Shown: piece by piece, positions 8,861-17,635 of the stretch
How positions within the stretch are numbered: position 1 is the stretch's first letter
Layout of the letters: the number at the start of each line of letters is the position of its first letter
Assembly (NCBI RefSeq): GCF_032464895.1
Contig: NZ_JAWDIC010000003.1
Span: 372,001 to 436,000 of the forward strand
Direction: 5' to 3'
Length of the DNA: 64,000 nt
DNA from: Phycicoccus sp. M110.8
GTDB taxonomy: Bacteria; Actinomycetota; Actinomycetes; Actinomycetales; Dermatophilaceae
Made by a program: the position numbers and the translations under genes
Notes under the pieces: generated by a model
Told to the model about the DNA's origin: nothing
Seen by the model: only the letters and a program-made list of their open reading frames with translations
Database searches by the model: none

Positions 8861-9753
8861 GGCTCAGGCTCCTCCTTCACCTGCGCCACCAGCTGCGTCG
8901 GGTTGACGAACCGCAGGGCGATGACGAGCAGGAACATCATCACCGCCGTGTAGATCACGGCCATGGCGTCGACCGACTGCTGCGCCCGGATGCCCGCGGC
9001 GTTCATCGAGTTGAACAGCGCGACGACGAGCGTGTTCGAGTCGGGGCCCGCGGTGAGGAAGGTCAGCTCGAACATGCCCACCGTCCGGACCAGGACGAGG
9101 ATCGAGGCCGCCAGGATGCCCGGCACCAGCAGCGGCGCGAGGATCCGCGTGAAGACGGCCAGCGTCCGGGCCCCCGACATCCGTGCCGCCTTCTCGATCG
9201 TGGGGTCGATCTGCTCGATGAAGGGCGTCATCGTCAGGATGACGAAGGGGACGCACGGGACGAGGTTCGCCAGGATGACACCGGTGATGTTGCCGGCCAG
9301 GTTGAACTTGTAGAGCACCGTGGCCAGGGGGATGCCGTAGGTGATCGGCGGCATCATGATCGGCAGCAGGAAGGCGAAGTACACCAGCCGCTTGCCGGGG
9401 AAGTCGCGCCGTGCGAGGACGTAGCTCGCGGGCACCCCGACGAGGACGGACAGGGCCACGACGGCCGCCGCCACCTCGAGGGTGACCACGACGACCTGGA
9501 AGAGGCTGAAGTCGGTCCACGCCTCGGAGTACCACTGGGTGGTCCAGCCCTGCGGCAGCCACGTGCCGAACCAGCGGGTGCCGAACGAGTTGACCAGCAC
9601 CGAGCCGACGATGCCCACCAGGAACACCATGAAGAGGATGACGGCGCCCCAGACGAGCCAGGCGGCCGGGCTGGCCACAATCCGTCGCTGCGGGGCGTCC
9701 TGTCCCCGGGGCGTGCTGCGCATGGTGGTGGGTTCGCGGGTGATGGTGCTCAT
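8857..9753 (-). CDS. ABC transporter permease 2 of the uronate operon
   Basis: This 298-residue inner-membrane permease belongs to the binding-protein-dependent transport group (PotC/FbpB-like half). About six membrane segments are visible, starting with the AAWLVWGAVILFMVFLVGIV region. The cytoplasmic EAA loop reads as EKAARMSGARTLAVFTRILAP, the site that contacts the ATPase. It overlaps the partner permease by ATGA and kdgK by GTGA. Importers of this polyamine/iron/phosphonate type are not the usual carriers for hexuronates. Its place inside the operon makes uptake of a uronate or oligogalacturonate the best inference. Confidence 0.88.
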   Translation of the reverse strand: MSTITREPTTMRSTPRGQDAPQRRIVASPAAWLVWGAVILFMVFLVGIVGSVLVNSFGTRWFGTWLPQGWTTQWYSEAWTDFSLFQVVVVTLEVAAAVVALSVLVGVPASYVLARRDFPGKRLVYFAFLLPIMMPPITYGIPLATVLYKFNLAGNITGVILANLVPCVPFVILTMTPFIEQIDPTIEKAARMSGARTLAVFTRILAPLLVPGILAASILVLVRTVGMFELTFLTAGPDSNTLVVALFNSMNAAGIRAQQSVDAMAVIYTAVMMFLLVIALRFVNPTQLVAQVKEEPEP

Positions 9754-10658
9754 GCGCCCTTGCCTCCCGTCGATCCGACGTAGAACCTGCTGCGCCACAA
9801 CAGGACCAGCGCGATGACGACCAGCTCGACCGCGCCCATCACCATCGCGATGGCGGAGGCGAACGGGTAGTCGTACTGCTCGTACGCGGCCTGGTAGGCG
9901 GCGATGGAGATGACCCGGGTCTCGCCCGTGGGGTTGCCGACGAGGATCGCCGACGGGAAGACGCTGAACGCCAGGACGAAGGTCAGGCAGAACGTCGTCG
10001 CAAGCCCGGGCGCCAGCAGCGGCAACGTGATCCGGCGGAACCGGGCCCACCAGTCGGCGCCCAGGGTCCGGGCCGCGCGCTCGAGGCTGGGGTCGATGCC
10101 CGAGAGGTAGGACAGGATCAGCAGGAAGGCGAACGGGAAGCCGGTGATGACGAGCGAGAAGAAGACGCCCCAGTAGTTGTTGATCAGCCGCAGCGGCTGG
10201 TCGATGAGGCCTGCGCTGGTCAGCGCCCGGTTGAGCCAGCCGGCGGGGCCGAGGAAGTTGAGCAGGCCCTCGGCCGTCAGGACGGTGCCCAGGGTGATCG
10301 GGATGACGAGCAGCGTCGTCACCAGCCGCTTGCCGCGGAACCGCCCGCGCATCCGGTAGGCGATCGGGACAGCCGCCACGACGTTGAAGAACGCCGCCGG
10401 CACCGAGAGCCGAAGCGTCTTCCAGATCGTGTCGCGCTGGAACGGGTCGCTGAAGAAGCGCTGGTAGTCGGCGAACGGCCCGCCGCCCTTGGTGGGCTGG
10501 AACGACAGGCCGAGCCCGTAGAGGAACGGGTAGATGAACAGGCCGACCACGAAGACCATCGCCGGCACGAGGAGCAGCAGCTGGCTGTCGACGCCACGCT
10601 CGGCGAGCCGGTGGCGCATGCTCAGGCCCGCGTGCGGTGCACCCGCGCCGGCGCTCAC
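9750..10658 (-). CDS. ABC transporter permease 1 of the uronate operon
   Basis: The first of the two membrane subunits has 302 residues and about six transmembrane helices, beginning LLLLVPAMVFVVGLFIYPFL. The EAA loop appears as LERAARTLGADWWARFRRI. The start is set at the GTG at 10658, which overlaps the ATPase stop by GTGA; an ATG 13 codons later (10619) is possible but would break the overlap pattern seen at every other junction. It pairs with the next permease and with the ATPase encoded just upstream. The substrate is inferred to be a uronic acid or its short oligomers from operon context. Confidence 0.88.
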   Translation of the reverse strand: MSAGAGAPHAGLSMRHRLAERGVDSQLLLLVPAMVFVVGLFIYPFLYGLGLSFQPTKGGGPFADYQRFFSDPFQRDTIWKTLRLSVPAAFFNVVAAVPIAYRMRGRFRGKRLVTTLLVIPITLGTVLTAEGLLNFLGPAGWLNRALTSAGLIDQPLRLINNYWGVFFSLVITGFPFAFLLILSYLSGIDPSLERAARTLGADWWARFRRITLPLLAPGLATTFCLTFVLAFSVFPSAILVGNPTGETRVISIAAYQAAYEQYDYPFASAIAMVMGAVELVVIALVLLWRSRFYVGSTGGKGA

Positions 10659-11812
10659 GAGGTGCCCCCGCTGGCGGCGAGCGCGGGCTCCGGCGCCGTG
10701 CCGGTGGCCAGTGTCGTGGCGTGCGGCAGCGGCTCGTCGCCCTGCGCGAACACGAGCAGCCGCTCGGGGTCGACGGCGAACGCCACGGCGTCGCCGGGCG
10801 CGAGGCGGTTGCCCGTTCGCACGTGCAGCCGCACGCCCTCCGGCGTCCGCGCCTCCACCGCGAGTTCGCGACCCTGGTACTCCACGACCTCGACGGAGGC
10901 CCGGACCGCGTTCTGGCCGGCCTCGTCCGGTGCCACGACGACGTCCTCGGGGCGCACCCCGACGACGACGGTGTCGCCGACCGCGACGTCGGCCACCGGG
11001 GTGGCGGACAGCCGCAGGCCGCTCCCCTCCACCACGGCCTGGCCCTGGCCTCGCTCGACCACCCGCATCGGGATGAGGTTGCGGAAGCCCATGAAGTCGG
11101 CCACGTGCCAGTTGGCCGGGGTCGTGTGCAGCTCCTCGGGCGTGCCGATCTGCTGCACCCGCCCCTTGCGGAGCACCACGAGGCGGTCGGCCATCGACAG
11201 GGCCTCCTCCTGGTCGTGCGTGACGTACACGGTGGTGAGCCCGAGGCTCTGGTGGAGCCGGCGGATCTCCGTGCGCATCTCCAGGCGCAGCTTGGCGTCG
11301 AGGTTCGACAGCGGCTCGTCCATGAGGACCAGGGACGGCTCCAGGACCACCGCGCGGGCGATCGCCACGCGCTGCTGCTGGCCGCCGGAGAGCTGGCCGG
11401 GCAGCTTGCCCGCGTGCTCCTCGAGCTGCACCAGCCGCACGGCCTCCTCGGTGCGGCGCGAGACCTCGGCCTTGGGCAGCCGGCGCATCTCGAGCCCGAA
11501 CGCGATGTTCCTGCGCACGGTGAGGTGCGGGAAGAGGGCGTAGTTCTGGAAGACCATGCCGAACCCGCGCCGCTCCGGCGGCAGCGTGTCCACGCGCGTC
11601 TCGTCCTGCCAGATGCTGCCGGCGGTGAGCGGAAGCAGGCCGGCGAGGCAGTTGAGCGCGGTCGACTTGCCGCACCCGGACGGCCCGAGGAGGGCGATGA
11701 ACTCGCCCGCCCGGATCGTCAGGTCGAGGCCCTGCAGGGCGTCCTGCCCCCCGAACTGCCGTCCCACGCCGTCCAGGCGCAGCTCGCGGAACTCCTTGGT
11801 GTTGCTGGTCAC
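10655..11812 (-). CDS. ABC transporter ATP-binding protein of the uronate operon
   Basis: This 385-residue ATPase powers the importer encoded by its neighbours. It has Walker A (LLGPSGCGKST), a Q-loop (VFQNYALFPHLTV), the LSGGQQQR signature, Walker B (SLVLMDEPLSNLD) and the switch histidine (VTHDQEEA). After about residue 240 comes a TOBE-like C-terminal domain (VVVGVRPEDVVV), as in PotA, FbpC and MalK. The GTG start at 11812 overlaps the binding-protein stop by GTGA. The architecture matches the polyamine/iron family rather than single-domain sugar ATPases. A regulatory role for the C-terminal domain is possible but unseen. Confidence 0.92.
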   Translation of the reverse strand: MTSNTKEFRELRLDGVGRQFGGQDALQGLDLTIRAGEFIALLGPSGCGKSTALNCLAGLLPLTAGSIWQDETRVDTLPPERRGFGMVFQNYALFPHLTVRRNIAFGLEMRRLPKAEVSRRTEEAVRLVQLEEHAGKLPGQLSGGQQQRVAIARAVVLEPSLVLMDEPLSNLDAKLRLEMRTEIRRLHQSLGLTTVYVTHDQEEALSMADRLVVLRKGRVQQIGTPEELHTTPANWHVADFMGFRNLIPMRVVERGQGQAVVEGSGLRLSATPVADVAVGDTVVVGVRPEDVVVAPDEAGQNAVRASVEVVEYQGRELAVEARTPEGVRLHVRTGNRLAPGDAVAFAVDPERLLVFAQGDEPLPHATTLATGTAPEPALAASGGTS

Positions 11813-13038
11813 TGCTTCTTCACCTTCGACCCACCGACCTCGCGGTCCCACTTGTCGAATGCCGCGACCATCGACTTGTTGTCCAGCGGCACCTCCTTGG
11901 GGGCGCTGGCGATCAGGCTGTCGTACTCGGGGCGGCCGAACTTCTTGATGGCGTCCTGGCTCTTCTGCGGTGCCATGTCGATGGTGACGTCCTTGACGGC
12001 CGGACCCGGGTAGAAGTAGCCGTCGTCGTAGGCCTTGGCCTGCTGCTCCTTGGTGAGCATGAACTGCACGAGCTGCAGGACGGCGGCCTGCTGGTCGGCC
12101 GAGGCGCCCTTGGGGATGACGGCGTAGTGCGCGTCGGTGACCCAGTGGAAGCCCTTCATGGTGCTGACCTTGGCGCTCTCCGGGACGGTCCCGAGGACGC
12201 GCGGGTTGATGTCCCAGCCGGTCGTCGAGGCGATGACGTCGACCGTGCCGTTGCCGAGGTCCTTCATCGTCTGCGTGGTGCCGGTCGGGTAGTTGTTGAT
12301 GTACTGCCCGAGGTCCTTGAGGTAGGTCCAGGTCTTGTCCCAGCCGTTGACCGGGTCCTTGGGGTCCTTGTCACCCAGGATGTACGGCAGGCCCATGAGG
12401 AAGGTCCGGCCGGGACCTGAGTTGGCCGGGCGGGCGTACTCCACCTTGCCGGGGTGCGCCTTCGCGTAGGCCAGCAGCGCCTCCGCGCTCGTGGGCGGGT
12501 TCGGCACCTTGTCGGGCATGTACTCCAGCAGCGGCCCGGACGGGTAGTACGTCACGGTGACGCCGTAGTCCCCCGCGAGCTCCTGCATCTTCGCGGCCGG
12601 GTCCTGGTAGTTCGCCATGTTGGACAGGCGGTCCTTGTACTTGGGCAGGATCGGCTGCCACAGCCCCTGCTCGGCACCCGCGGACAGACCGTCGGTCCCC
12701 GTGAGCACCAGGCCGATGTCCACGCGGCCGGCGCCCTGCTGCGCCTTGATCTTGCCCACCAGGTCGGGGGCCGGGGCCTTGGAGTAGGTCACCCGCGAGA
12801 TCACGTCGGGGTGCTGCTTGACGAACTCGTCGATCATGCCCTGGGTGAGCTGCAGGTTGCCCGCGACGTCGAGGACGTTGAGGACGACCGGCTTCGAGGG
12901 CTTGGCGGGCGCGTCACCGCCGGAGCTGCCCGCTCCCTGGGCCGGGGAGCTGGGCGCACCACAGGCGGACACGCCGAGGGCGAGCAGGCCCGCGACCAGC
13001 GCGGTGGCGGGCAGGGCGGGGCGCATGGAGAGGCGCAT
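11809..13038 (-). CDS. Extracellular solute-binding lipoprotein of the uronate operon
   Basis: This 409-residue binding protein is exported and lipid-anchored: a basic start, a hydrophobic stretch and the lipobox LGVSAC with Cys26. The mature part is a family-1-type solute-binding fold resembling iron, thiamine or 2-aminoethylphosphonate binding proteins. It opens the run of eight coupled genes and follows the lacI stop by 20 bases, so it likely sits on the lacI transcript. The start at 13038 has AAGGGAAA upstream; an ATG four codons later is an alternative. The ligand is not readable from sequence; galacturonate or an oligogalacturonide is inferred from operon partners. Confidence 0.87.
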   Translation of the reverse strand: MRLSMRPALPATALVAGLLALGVSACGAPSSPAQGAGSSGGDAPAKPSKPVVLNVLDVAGNLQLTQGMIDEFVKQHPDVISRVTYSKAPAPDLVGKIKAQQGAGRVDIGLVLTGTDGLSAGAEQGLWQPILPKYKDRLSNMANYQDPAAKMQELAGDYGVTVTYYPSGPLLEYMPDKVPNPPTSAEALLAYAKAHPGKVEYARPANSGPGRTFLMGLPYILGDKDPKDPVNGWDKTWTYLKDLGQYINNYPTGTTQTMKDLGNGTVDVIASTTGWDINPRVLGTVPESAKVSTMKGFHWVTDAHYAVIPKGASADQQAAVLQLVQFMLTKEQQAKAYDDGYFYPGPAVKDVTIDMAPQKSQDAIKKFGRPEYDSLIASAPKEVPLDNKSMVAAFDKWDREVGGSKVKKQ

Positions 13039-13058
13039 GGGGCGAGGTTTCCCTTCTG

Positions 13059-14093
13059 TCAGCGCCGCACGGTGCGGCGTTGGGGGGACTGGGGTGTCGG
13101 GGTGGGTGCAGGCCCGGTGGTCTGCCGCACGAGGAGCTCGGTCGGCAGCTCACGGGTGAGCTCGGCCGGGCCGGACGCGTCCGTGGGTTCCGCGAGGAGC
13201 TGGAGCAGCAGGTCGACGGATCGTCGCCCCGCCTGCTCCTTGGGGATGCTCAGCGTGGTGAGGGCGGGGTGGATCATCGCCGACATGGGGATGTTGTCGA
13301 TGCCGACGAGGCTGAGGTCTCGGGGCACCTCGACGCCGCGCGAGCGCAGCCCGTCGAGCAGCCCGAAGGCGACGAGGTCGTTGTAGGCGACGACCGCGGT
13401 GACGCCCGAGAGCAGCACGCCCTCGACTGCCTCCGAGCCGCCGTCGAAGGTGGGGGCGAAGTGGCCGACCTCCACGAGCTCCACACCGGCCGCGGTTGCG
13501 GCGAGGCGGAGGCCACGGAGCCGCTCCTTCGCCGACCAGCTGGAGCGCGGACCGGCGACGAAGCCGATCCGGCTGTGCCCCAGCCCGGTGAGGTGGTCGA
13601 CGAGCTGCCGCATGCCGTCGGTGTTGTCGATGGCGACGGCCGGGATGCTTCCCGCCTTGCGGTTCACCAGGACCACCGGGGCGAGGCCGGCGGCGTCGCG
13701 CAGCTCGGTGGGCTTCATGCGCGGCGAGCACAGGATGATGCCGTCGACCTGCTTGGCCAGGGACCGGACGAGGCCGAGCTCGGCGGAGGCGTCCTCGTCG
13801 GTGTCCGCGACGAACACCTGGTAGTCGGCCTCGTGCGCCTGGCTCTGGATCCCCTTCACGACGGAGGGGAAGAACGGGTTGGCCAGGTCGGGCAGGATCA
13901 GGCCGATGTTGCCGGTGCGGCCGGTGATCAGACCCCGCGCCGCGCGGTTCGGCCGCCACCCCAGGTGGTCGGCCACCCGCAGCACCCGCTCGCGCGTCGC
14001 CGCGTCGACGATGTCCGGCGACGAGAGCGCGCGGGAGACCGTCGACGGCGAGACGCCCGCAGCCTTGGCCACGTCGCGGATGGTCACTGCCAT
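13059..14093 (-). CDS. LacI-family regulator heading the uronate operon
   Basis: This 344-residue regulator starts directly with the helix-turn-helix (TIRDVAKAAGVSPSTVSRAL), followed by the hinge region and an effector domain opening NIGLILPDLANPFFPSVV. The ATG at 14093 has GAGGGAGG eight bases upstream. It shares strong family resemblance with the regulator at 3202 (for example LPDLANPFF, CSPRM and DEDA segments in both), which suggests related effectors. Its promoter contains a consensus LacI operator between the -35 and -10 elements, so it probably represses itself and, being 20 bases upstream of the binding-protein gene, the whole operon. A second operator-like site precedes divergent uxaC. 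Confidence 0.92.
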   Translation of the reverse strand: MAVTIRDVAKAAGVSPSTVSRALSSPDIVDAATRERVLRVADHLGWRPNRAARGLITGRTGNIGLILPDLANPFFPSVVKGIQSQAHEADYQVFVADTDEDASAELGLVRSLAKQVDGIILCSPRMKPTELRDAAGLAPVVLVNRKAGSIPAVAIDNTDGMRQLVDHLTGLGHSRIGFVAGPRSSWSAKERLRGLRLAATAAGVELVEVGHFAPTFDGGSEAVEGVLLSGVTAVVAYNDLVAFGLLDGLRSRGVEVPRDLSLVGIDNIPMSAMIHPALTTLSIPKEQAGRRSVDLLLQLLAEPTDASGPAELTRELPTELLVRQTTGPAPTPTPQSPQRRTVRR

Positions 14094-14129
14094 GCCATGC
14101 CTCCCTCGTCGTTGAGTCGATGCTCCGTC

Positions 14130-14159
14130 AGTCTGAAACCGATTGCAGGCTCGTGTCAA
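14130..14159 (-). promoter_or_regulatory. Promoter of lacI and the uronate operon with an embedded LacI operator
   Basis: Read on the minus strand, a perfect -35 TTGACA (14154-14159) is followed after 18 bases by CAGACT (14130-14135) as a -10. Between them lies TGAAACCGATTGCA (14134-14147, plus-strand reading), which fits the LacI/GalR consensus TGNAANCGNTTNCA at every fixed base. A repressor bound here would block RNA polymerase. I see no other promoter before the eight catabolic and transport genes, so this site likely governs all nine. Confidence 0.65.
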
Positions 14160-14283
14160 TGGGTCGGCCGGAAGAATCTCATCTGACCGTCGCACTGCCT
14201 CTGAATTGCGTATTGCCTTGTGGCACAACGACTTGATCTGGCACGTTCAGCGACGACGGGGTCTTGCGCCATCGGCACCCGCG

Positions 14284-14297
14284 TGCAACCCTTTGCA
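14284..14297 (+). promoter_or_regulatory. LacI operator-like site upstream of uxaC
   Basis: TGCAACCCTTTGCA matches the LacI consensus TGNAANCGNTTNCA except for one central base (C for G) and keeps TGCAA/TTGCA arms. A weak promoter TTGCGC (14264-14269), a 17-base gap and AACCCT (14287-14292) would overlap it. The site lies 60 bases before the uxaC start and about 140 from the better site at 14134, so the same regulator may co-control both directions. Confidence 0.45.
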
Positions 14298-14356
14298 GCG
14301 AACTGCTCCACCACTGCTGTCGGCAGGGTGGGACCGCTGCGCCGAAGGAGCCGCCC

Positions 14357-15808
14357 ATGCCGTCCCCGCTCGTCCTCAACCCGGACCGCGCACTGCCCTC
14401 CGACCCCGTCCAGCGCGGCATCGCCCGGACGATCTACGAGCAGACCCGGGGCCTCCCGCTGGTGTGCATGCACGGGCACGTCGAGGCGTCGGTCTTCGCG
14501 GACGACACCGCGTTCCCGGATCCCTCCGCACTGCTCATCACGCCGGACCACTACGTGACCCGCATGCTCGTGTCGCAGGGGCTGCGGCTGGAGGACCTCG
14601 GCGTCCCGAGCGGCGACAGCCGCCCTGTCGAGGGCGACCCACGGGCCATCTGGCGCCGCCTCTGCGAGAACTGGCACCTCTTCCGCGGGACCCCGTCCCG
14701 GTTCTGGCTCGAGCACGAGCTCGTCGAGGTCTTCGGCGTGGACGAGCAGCCCTCGGCGGACTCCGCCGACCGCCTGTTCGACGCCCTGACCGCCCGCATC
14801 GCCGAGCCGGGCTTCCGGCCCCAGGCTCTGCTCGACCGCTTCGGGATCGAGGTCATCTCGACCACCGACCCGGCGACGTCACCCCTCACCGAGCACCGCC
14901 GGCTGGCCGAGCAGGGCTTCGGGGCGCGTGTCGTGCCGACCTTCCGCCCCGACGCGGTCGTGCACGTGGACCGCCCGCAGTGGCAGCAGGACGTCGCCGA
15001 GCTCGGCCGGGTCGCGGACACCGACACCTCGACCTACGAGGGATTCCTCACCGCGTTGCGCGCGCGCCGGCAGGCGTTCGTCGAGGCCGGTGGACTCGCC
15101 ACGGACCACGGGCACCTGTCCGCCGACACCACTCCCCTCCCGTCGGCGGAGGCGGCCGCGCTGTACGAGCGCGCCCTCGCGGGCGAGGCGACGGCCGAGG
15201 ACGCGGCGGCCTTCGCCGCCCACATGCTCCACACGATGGCCGGCATGTCCCGTGACGACGGCCTGGTCATGCAGATCCACCCCGGCGTGCTGCGCGACCA
15301 CCACAGCGGCATGCACGCCCTGCACGGTGCGGACCGGGGCTTCGACATCCCGGTCGCGGCGGAGTTCACCCGCTCGCTGCGGCCCATGCTGGAGGACTTC
15401 GGGCACGACCCGGGGTTCCGGGTCATCCTCTTCACTGTCGACGAGACGGTCTACAGCCGCGAGCTCGCCCCGATCGCGGGCGCCTACCCCGCGGTCCGCC
15501 TGGGCGCGCCCTGGTGGTTCCTCGACTCCCCGGACGGCATGCGGAGGTTCCGCGACGCCGCCACCGAGACGGCCGGCTTCTACAACACCTCGGGCTTCGT
15601 CGACGACACCCGAGCCTTCGCCTCGATCCCTGCGCGTCACGACCTGGCCCGGCGCATCGACGCCGGGTACCTCGCCCGGCTCGTCGCCGAGCACCGGCTC
15701 GGCGAGGACGAGGCGGTCGAGACGGCCGTCGACCTCGCGTACAACCTCCCGCGCAAGGCGTACGCCCGGCGCGCCCCGGTCGGTGCGACGACCGCGGACC
15801 GGGCGTAA
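14357..15808 (+). CDS. uxaC: Uronate isomerase (glucuronate/galacturonate isomerase)
   Basis: UxaC interconverts D-glucuronate with D-fructuronate and D-galacturonate with D-tagaturonate, the entry step for both branches. The 483 residues belong to the amidohydrolase superfamily; the metal-binding His39-x-His41 pair is in LVCMHGHVEA, and landmark segments are NWHLFRGTPSRFWL, VISTTDPATSPL, VPTFRPDAV, MQIHPGVLRDHHS and GAPWWFLDSPDGM. The ATG at 14357 follows GAAGGAG. The gene is divergent from the lacI-led operon that holds the next enzymes, and uxuA follows after 11 bases. Its dual specificity is known for the family and explains why one isomerase is enough here. Confidence 0.95.
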   Translation: MPSPLVLNPDRALPSDPVQRGIARTIYEQTRGLPLVCMHGHVEASVFADDTAFPDPSALLITPDHYVTRMLVSQGLRLEDLGVPSGDSRPVEGDPRAIWRRLCENWHLFRGTPSRFWLEHELVEVFGVDEQPSADSADRLFDALTARIAEPGFRPQALLDRFGIEVISTTDPATSPLTEHRRLAEQGFGARVVPTFRPDAVVHVDRPQWQQDVAELGRVADTDTSTYEGFLTALRARRQAFVEAGGLATDHGHLSADTTPLPSAEAAALYERALAGEATAEDAAAFAAHMLHTMAGMSRDDGLVMQIHPGVLRDHHSGMHALHGADRGFDIPVAAEFTRSLRPMLEDFGHDPGFRVILFTVDETVYSRELAPIAGAYPAVRLGAPWWFLDSPDGMRRFRDAATETAGFYNTSGFVDDTRAFASIPARHDLARRIDAGYLARLVAEHRLGEDEAVETAVDLAYNLPRKAYARRAPVGATTADRA

Positions 15809-15819
15809 GGCGGCGCGCC

Positions 15820-16941
15820 GTGAAGATGGGCTTCCGCTGGTACGGCGAGGGCAACGACACCGTCTCCCTCGACCAGGTCCGGCAGGTCCCCGGCGTCGAG
15901 ACGATCGTGTGGTCGCTGCACCACAAGCAGGCCGGCGAGGTCTGGGAGGAGGCGGAGATCGCCGCTGCCATGGCGACGATCACCGAGCTCACCGACGAGC
16001 ACCGGGCAGGCGGCATCACGCGGACCTTCGACGCCGAGGTCGTCGAGTCGGTGAACGTCCATGAGTCGATCAAGCTCGGCAAGGACGTCCTCGGCCTCAG
16101 CCGTGACGAGGCGATCGCCAGCTACCGCACCACGATCGAGCGGCTGGGCCGGGCCGGAGTGAAGGTCGTCTGCTACAACTTCATGCCCGTCTTCGACTGG
16201 CTGCGCACCGACATGTTCCACCCGCTGCCCGACGGCTCGACCGCCCTCTTCTACGAGAAGGCCGTGGTCGACACGCTGACTCCCGAGTCCCTCATCGCCT
16301 CGATGGAGCTCGACGGGGGCGGTCTGACCATCCCCGGCTGGGAGCCCGAGCGCCTCGCCTCCTTCACCGAGCTCAAGGAGGCGTATGCCGGCGTGACCCG
16401 GGAGGACATGTACGCCAACTACGCGTACTTCCTCGACGCGGTGGTCCCGGTGTGCGAGGCCTCCGGGGTCAAGCTCGGCGTGCACCCCGACGACCCGGCC
16501 TTCGACATCTTCGGGTGGCCGCGCGTGGTCTCCCGCAAGGAGGACCTCGCCCGGGTGCTGTCCCTCAACGACTCGCCCCACCACGGGCTGACGCTCTGCC
16601 TCGGCTCCTTCTCCTCCAACCCCGAGTCCGACGCCGTGGACGCCGTGCGCACCTTCATGGACCGGATCCACTTCTCGCACGTCCGCAACATCAAGCACCT
16701 GGGGAACGGCGACTTCACCGAGGTGGCGCACCGTGCCTGCGAGGGCTCGGTCGACACCGTCGGGATCATGAAGGCGTATGCCGAGGCCGGCTACGAGGGC
16801 TACATCCGCCCCGACCACGGACGCCACCTCTGGGACGAGAACACCACCAACCGCCCGCGACCGGGATACGGCCTCTACGACCGGGCGCTGGGCATCCAGT
16901 ACCTGCTCGGCGTCTGGGACTCCTGCCACCACGCCGGCTGA
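15820..16941 (+). CDS. uxuA: Mannonate dehydratase
   Basis: UxuA removes water from D-mannonate to give 2-keto-3-deoxygluconate in the glucuronate branch. The 373 residues show the xylose-isomerase-like TIM barrel with family segments FRWYGEGNDTVSLDQVRQVP, VVCYNFMPVFDWLRTD, LGVHPDDPAF, HVRNIKH and RPDHGRHLW, which include the metal-binding His and Asp residues. The GTG at 15820 (AAGGCGG upstream) or the ATG two codons later could be the start; both leave the conserved N-terminus intact. It forms a two-gene unit with uxaC and ends 10 bases from the convergent kinase gene; no terminator hairpin is visible in that gap. Confidence 0.95.
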   Translation: MKMGFRWYGEGNDTVSLDQVRQVPGVETIVWSLHHKQAGEVWEEAEIAAAMATITELTDEHRAGGITRTFDAEVVESVNVHESIKLGKDVLGLSRDEAIASYRTTIERLGRAGVKVVCYNFMPVFDWLRTDMFHPLPDGSTALFYEKAVVDTLTPESLIASMELDGGGLTIPGWEPERLASFTELKEAYAGVTREDMYANYAYFLDAVVPVCEASGVKLGVHPDDPAFDIFGWPRVVSRKEDLARVLSLNDSPHHGLTLCLGSFSSNPESDAVDAVRTFMDRIHFSHVRNIKHLGNGDFTEVAHRACEGSVDTVGIMKAYAEAGYEGYIRPDHGRHLWDENTTNRPRPGYGLYDRALGIQYLLGVWDSCHHAG

Positions 16942-16951
16942 GCGACCGGAC

Positions 16952-17635
16952 TCAGCCTGGGCTGGGCACCAGTCCGTGGCCGCCGTCCGCGCGGACCACC
17001 AGGTCCGCGCGGACGCGCGTGCGGCGGACCAGCTCGGCGTTGACCTGGTCATGGGTCCGCGCCCGCTCCCAGGCGTGCTCCTCGGCGCGCCCGAAGGACC
17101 GGTGCCGCTCCGCAAGCCGGCGCAGGCGCTCGTCGTGGTCGAGGTCGAGGTACCAGACCGCGTCGAGGTGCCTGCGCACCTCCAGCCACGGGGGCTGCTC
17201 CAGCAGCAGGTAGTTGCCCTCCACCAGCACCACCGGCGTGTCCCGGGTGATGGCGATCCGTCCGGCGATGGACTCGTCGTGCTCGCGGAGGAACTCCGGC
17301 GCGTAGACGACGTCCTCCCGCTGGTCGCGCAACCGCTCGAGCAGCTGCACGAAGCCGTGCGCGTCGAAGGTCTCGGGCGCTCCCTTGCGCACGCGCAGGC
17401 CCAGGTCGTCGAGCACCTTGTTGGAGAGGTGGAAGCCGTCCATCGGCGCCGGTGCGGCATCCGTCCCCAGGGCCTCCACCAGCTCCTCGACGAGCGTCGA
17501 CTTGCCGGCGCCGGGCTCACCGACCACGCCGACGATGGTGCGCTGCCCCGGGGCGGAGGCGGCCCGCAGCCGGCCGATGAGGTCGCAGAGGTGCTCGACG
17601 TCCCGAGGCACGGACGGCGGGGCGAGCGCGCTCAC
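16952..17635 (-). CDS. P-loop kinase of the phosphoribulokinase/uridine-kinase group (FrcK-like)
   Basis: This 227-residue cytosolic kinase has a clear P-loop (VVGEPGAGKST, near residues 34-44), a substrate loop PMDGFHLSN, and the VVLVEGNYLLL strand typical of the pantothenate kinase/phosphoribulokinase group. Related proteins sit beside fructose ABC importers (FrcK in Sinorhizobium), where they are thought to phosphorylate the imported sugar. Here it is the last gene after frcB-, frcC- and frcA-like genes and a stress protein, overlapping the latter by GTGA. A sugar kinase role is therefore inferred. A nucleoside substrate cannot be excluded. Confidence 0.8.
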   Translation of the reverse strand: MSALAPPSVPRDVEHLCDLIGRLRAASAPGQRTIVGVVGEPGAGKSTLVEELVEALGTDAAPAPMDGFHLSNKVLDDLGLRVRKGAPETFDAHGFVQLLERLRDQREDVVYAPEFLREHDESIAGRIAITRDTPVVLVEGNYLLLEQPPWLEVRRHLDAVWYLDLDHDERLRRLAERHRSFGRAEEHAWERARTHDQVNAELVRRTRVRADLVVRADGGHGLVPSPG

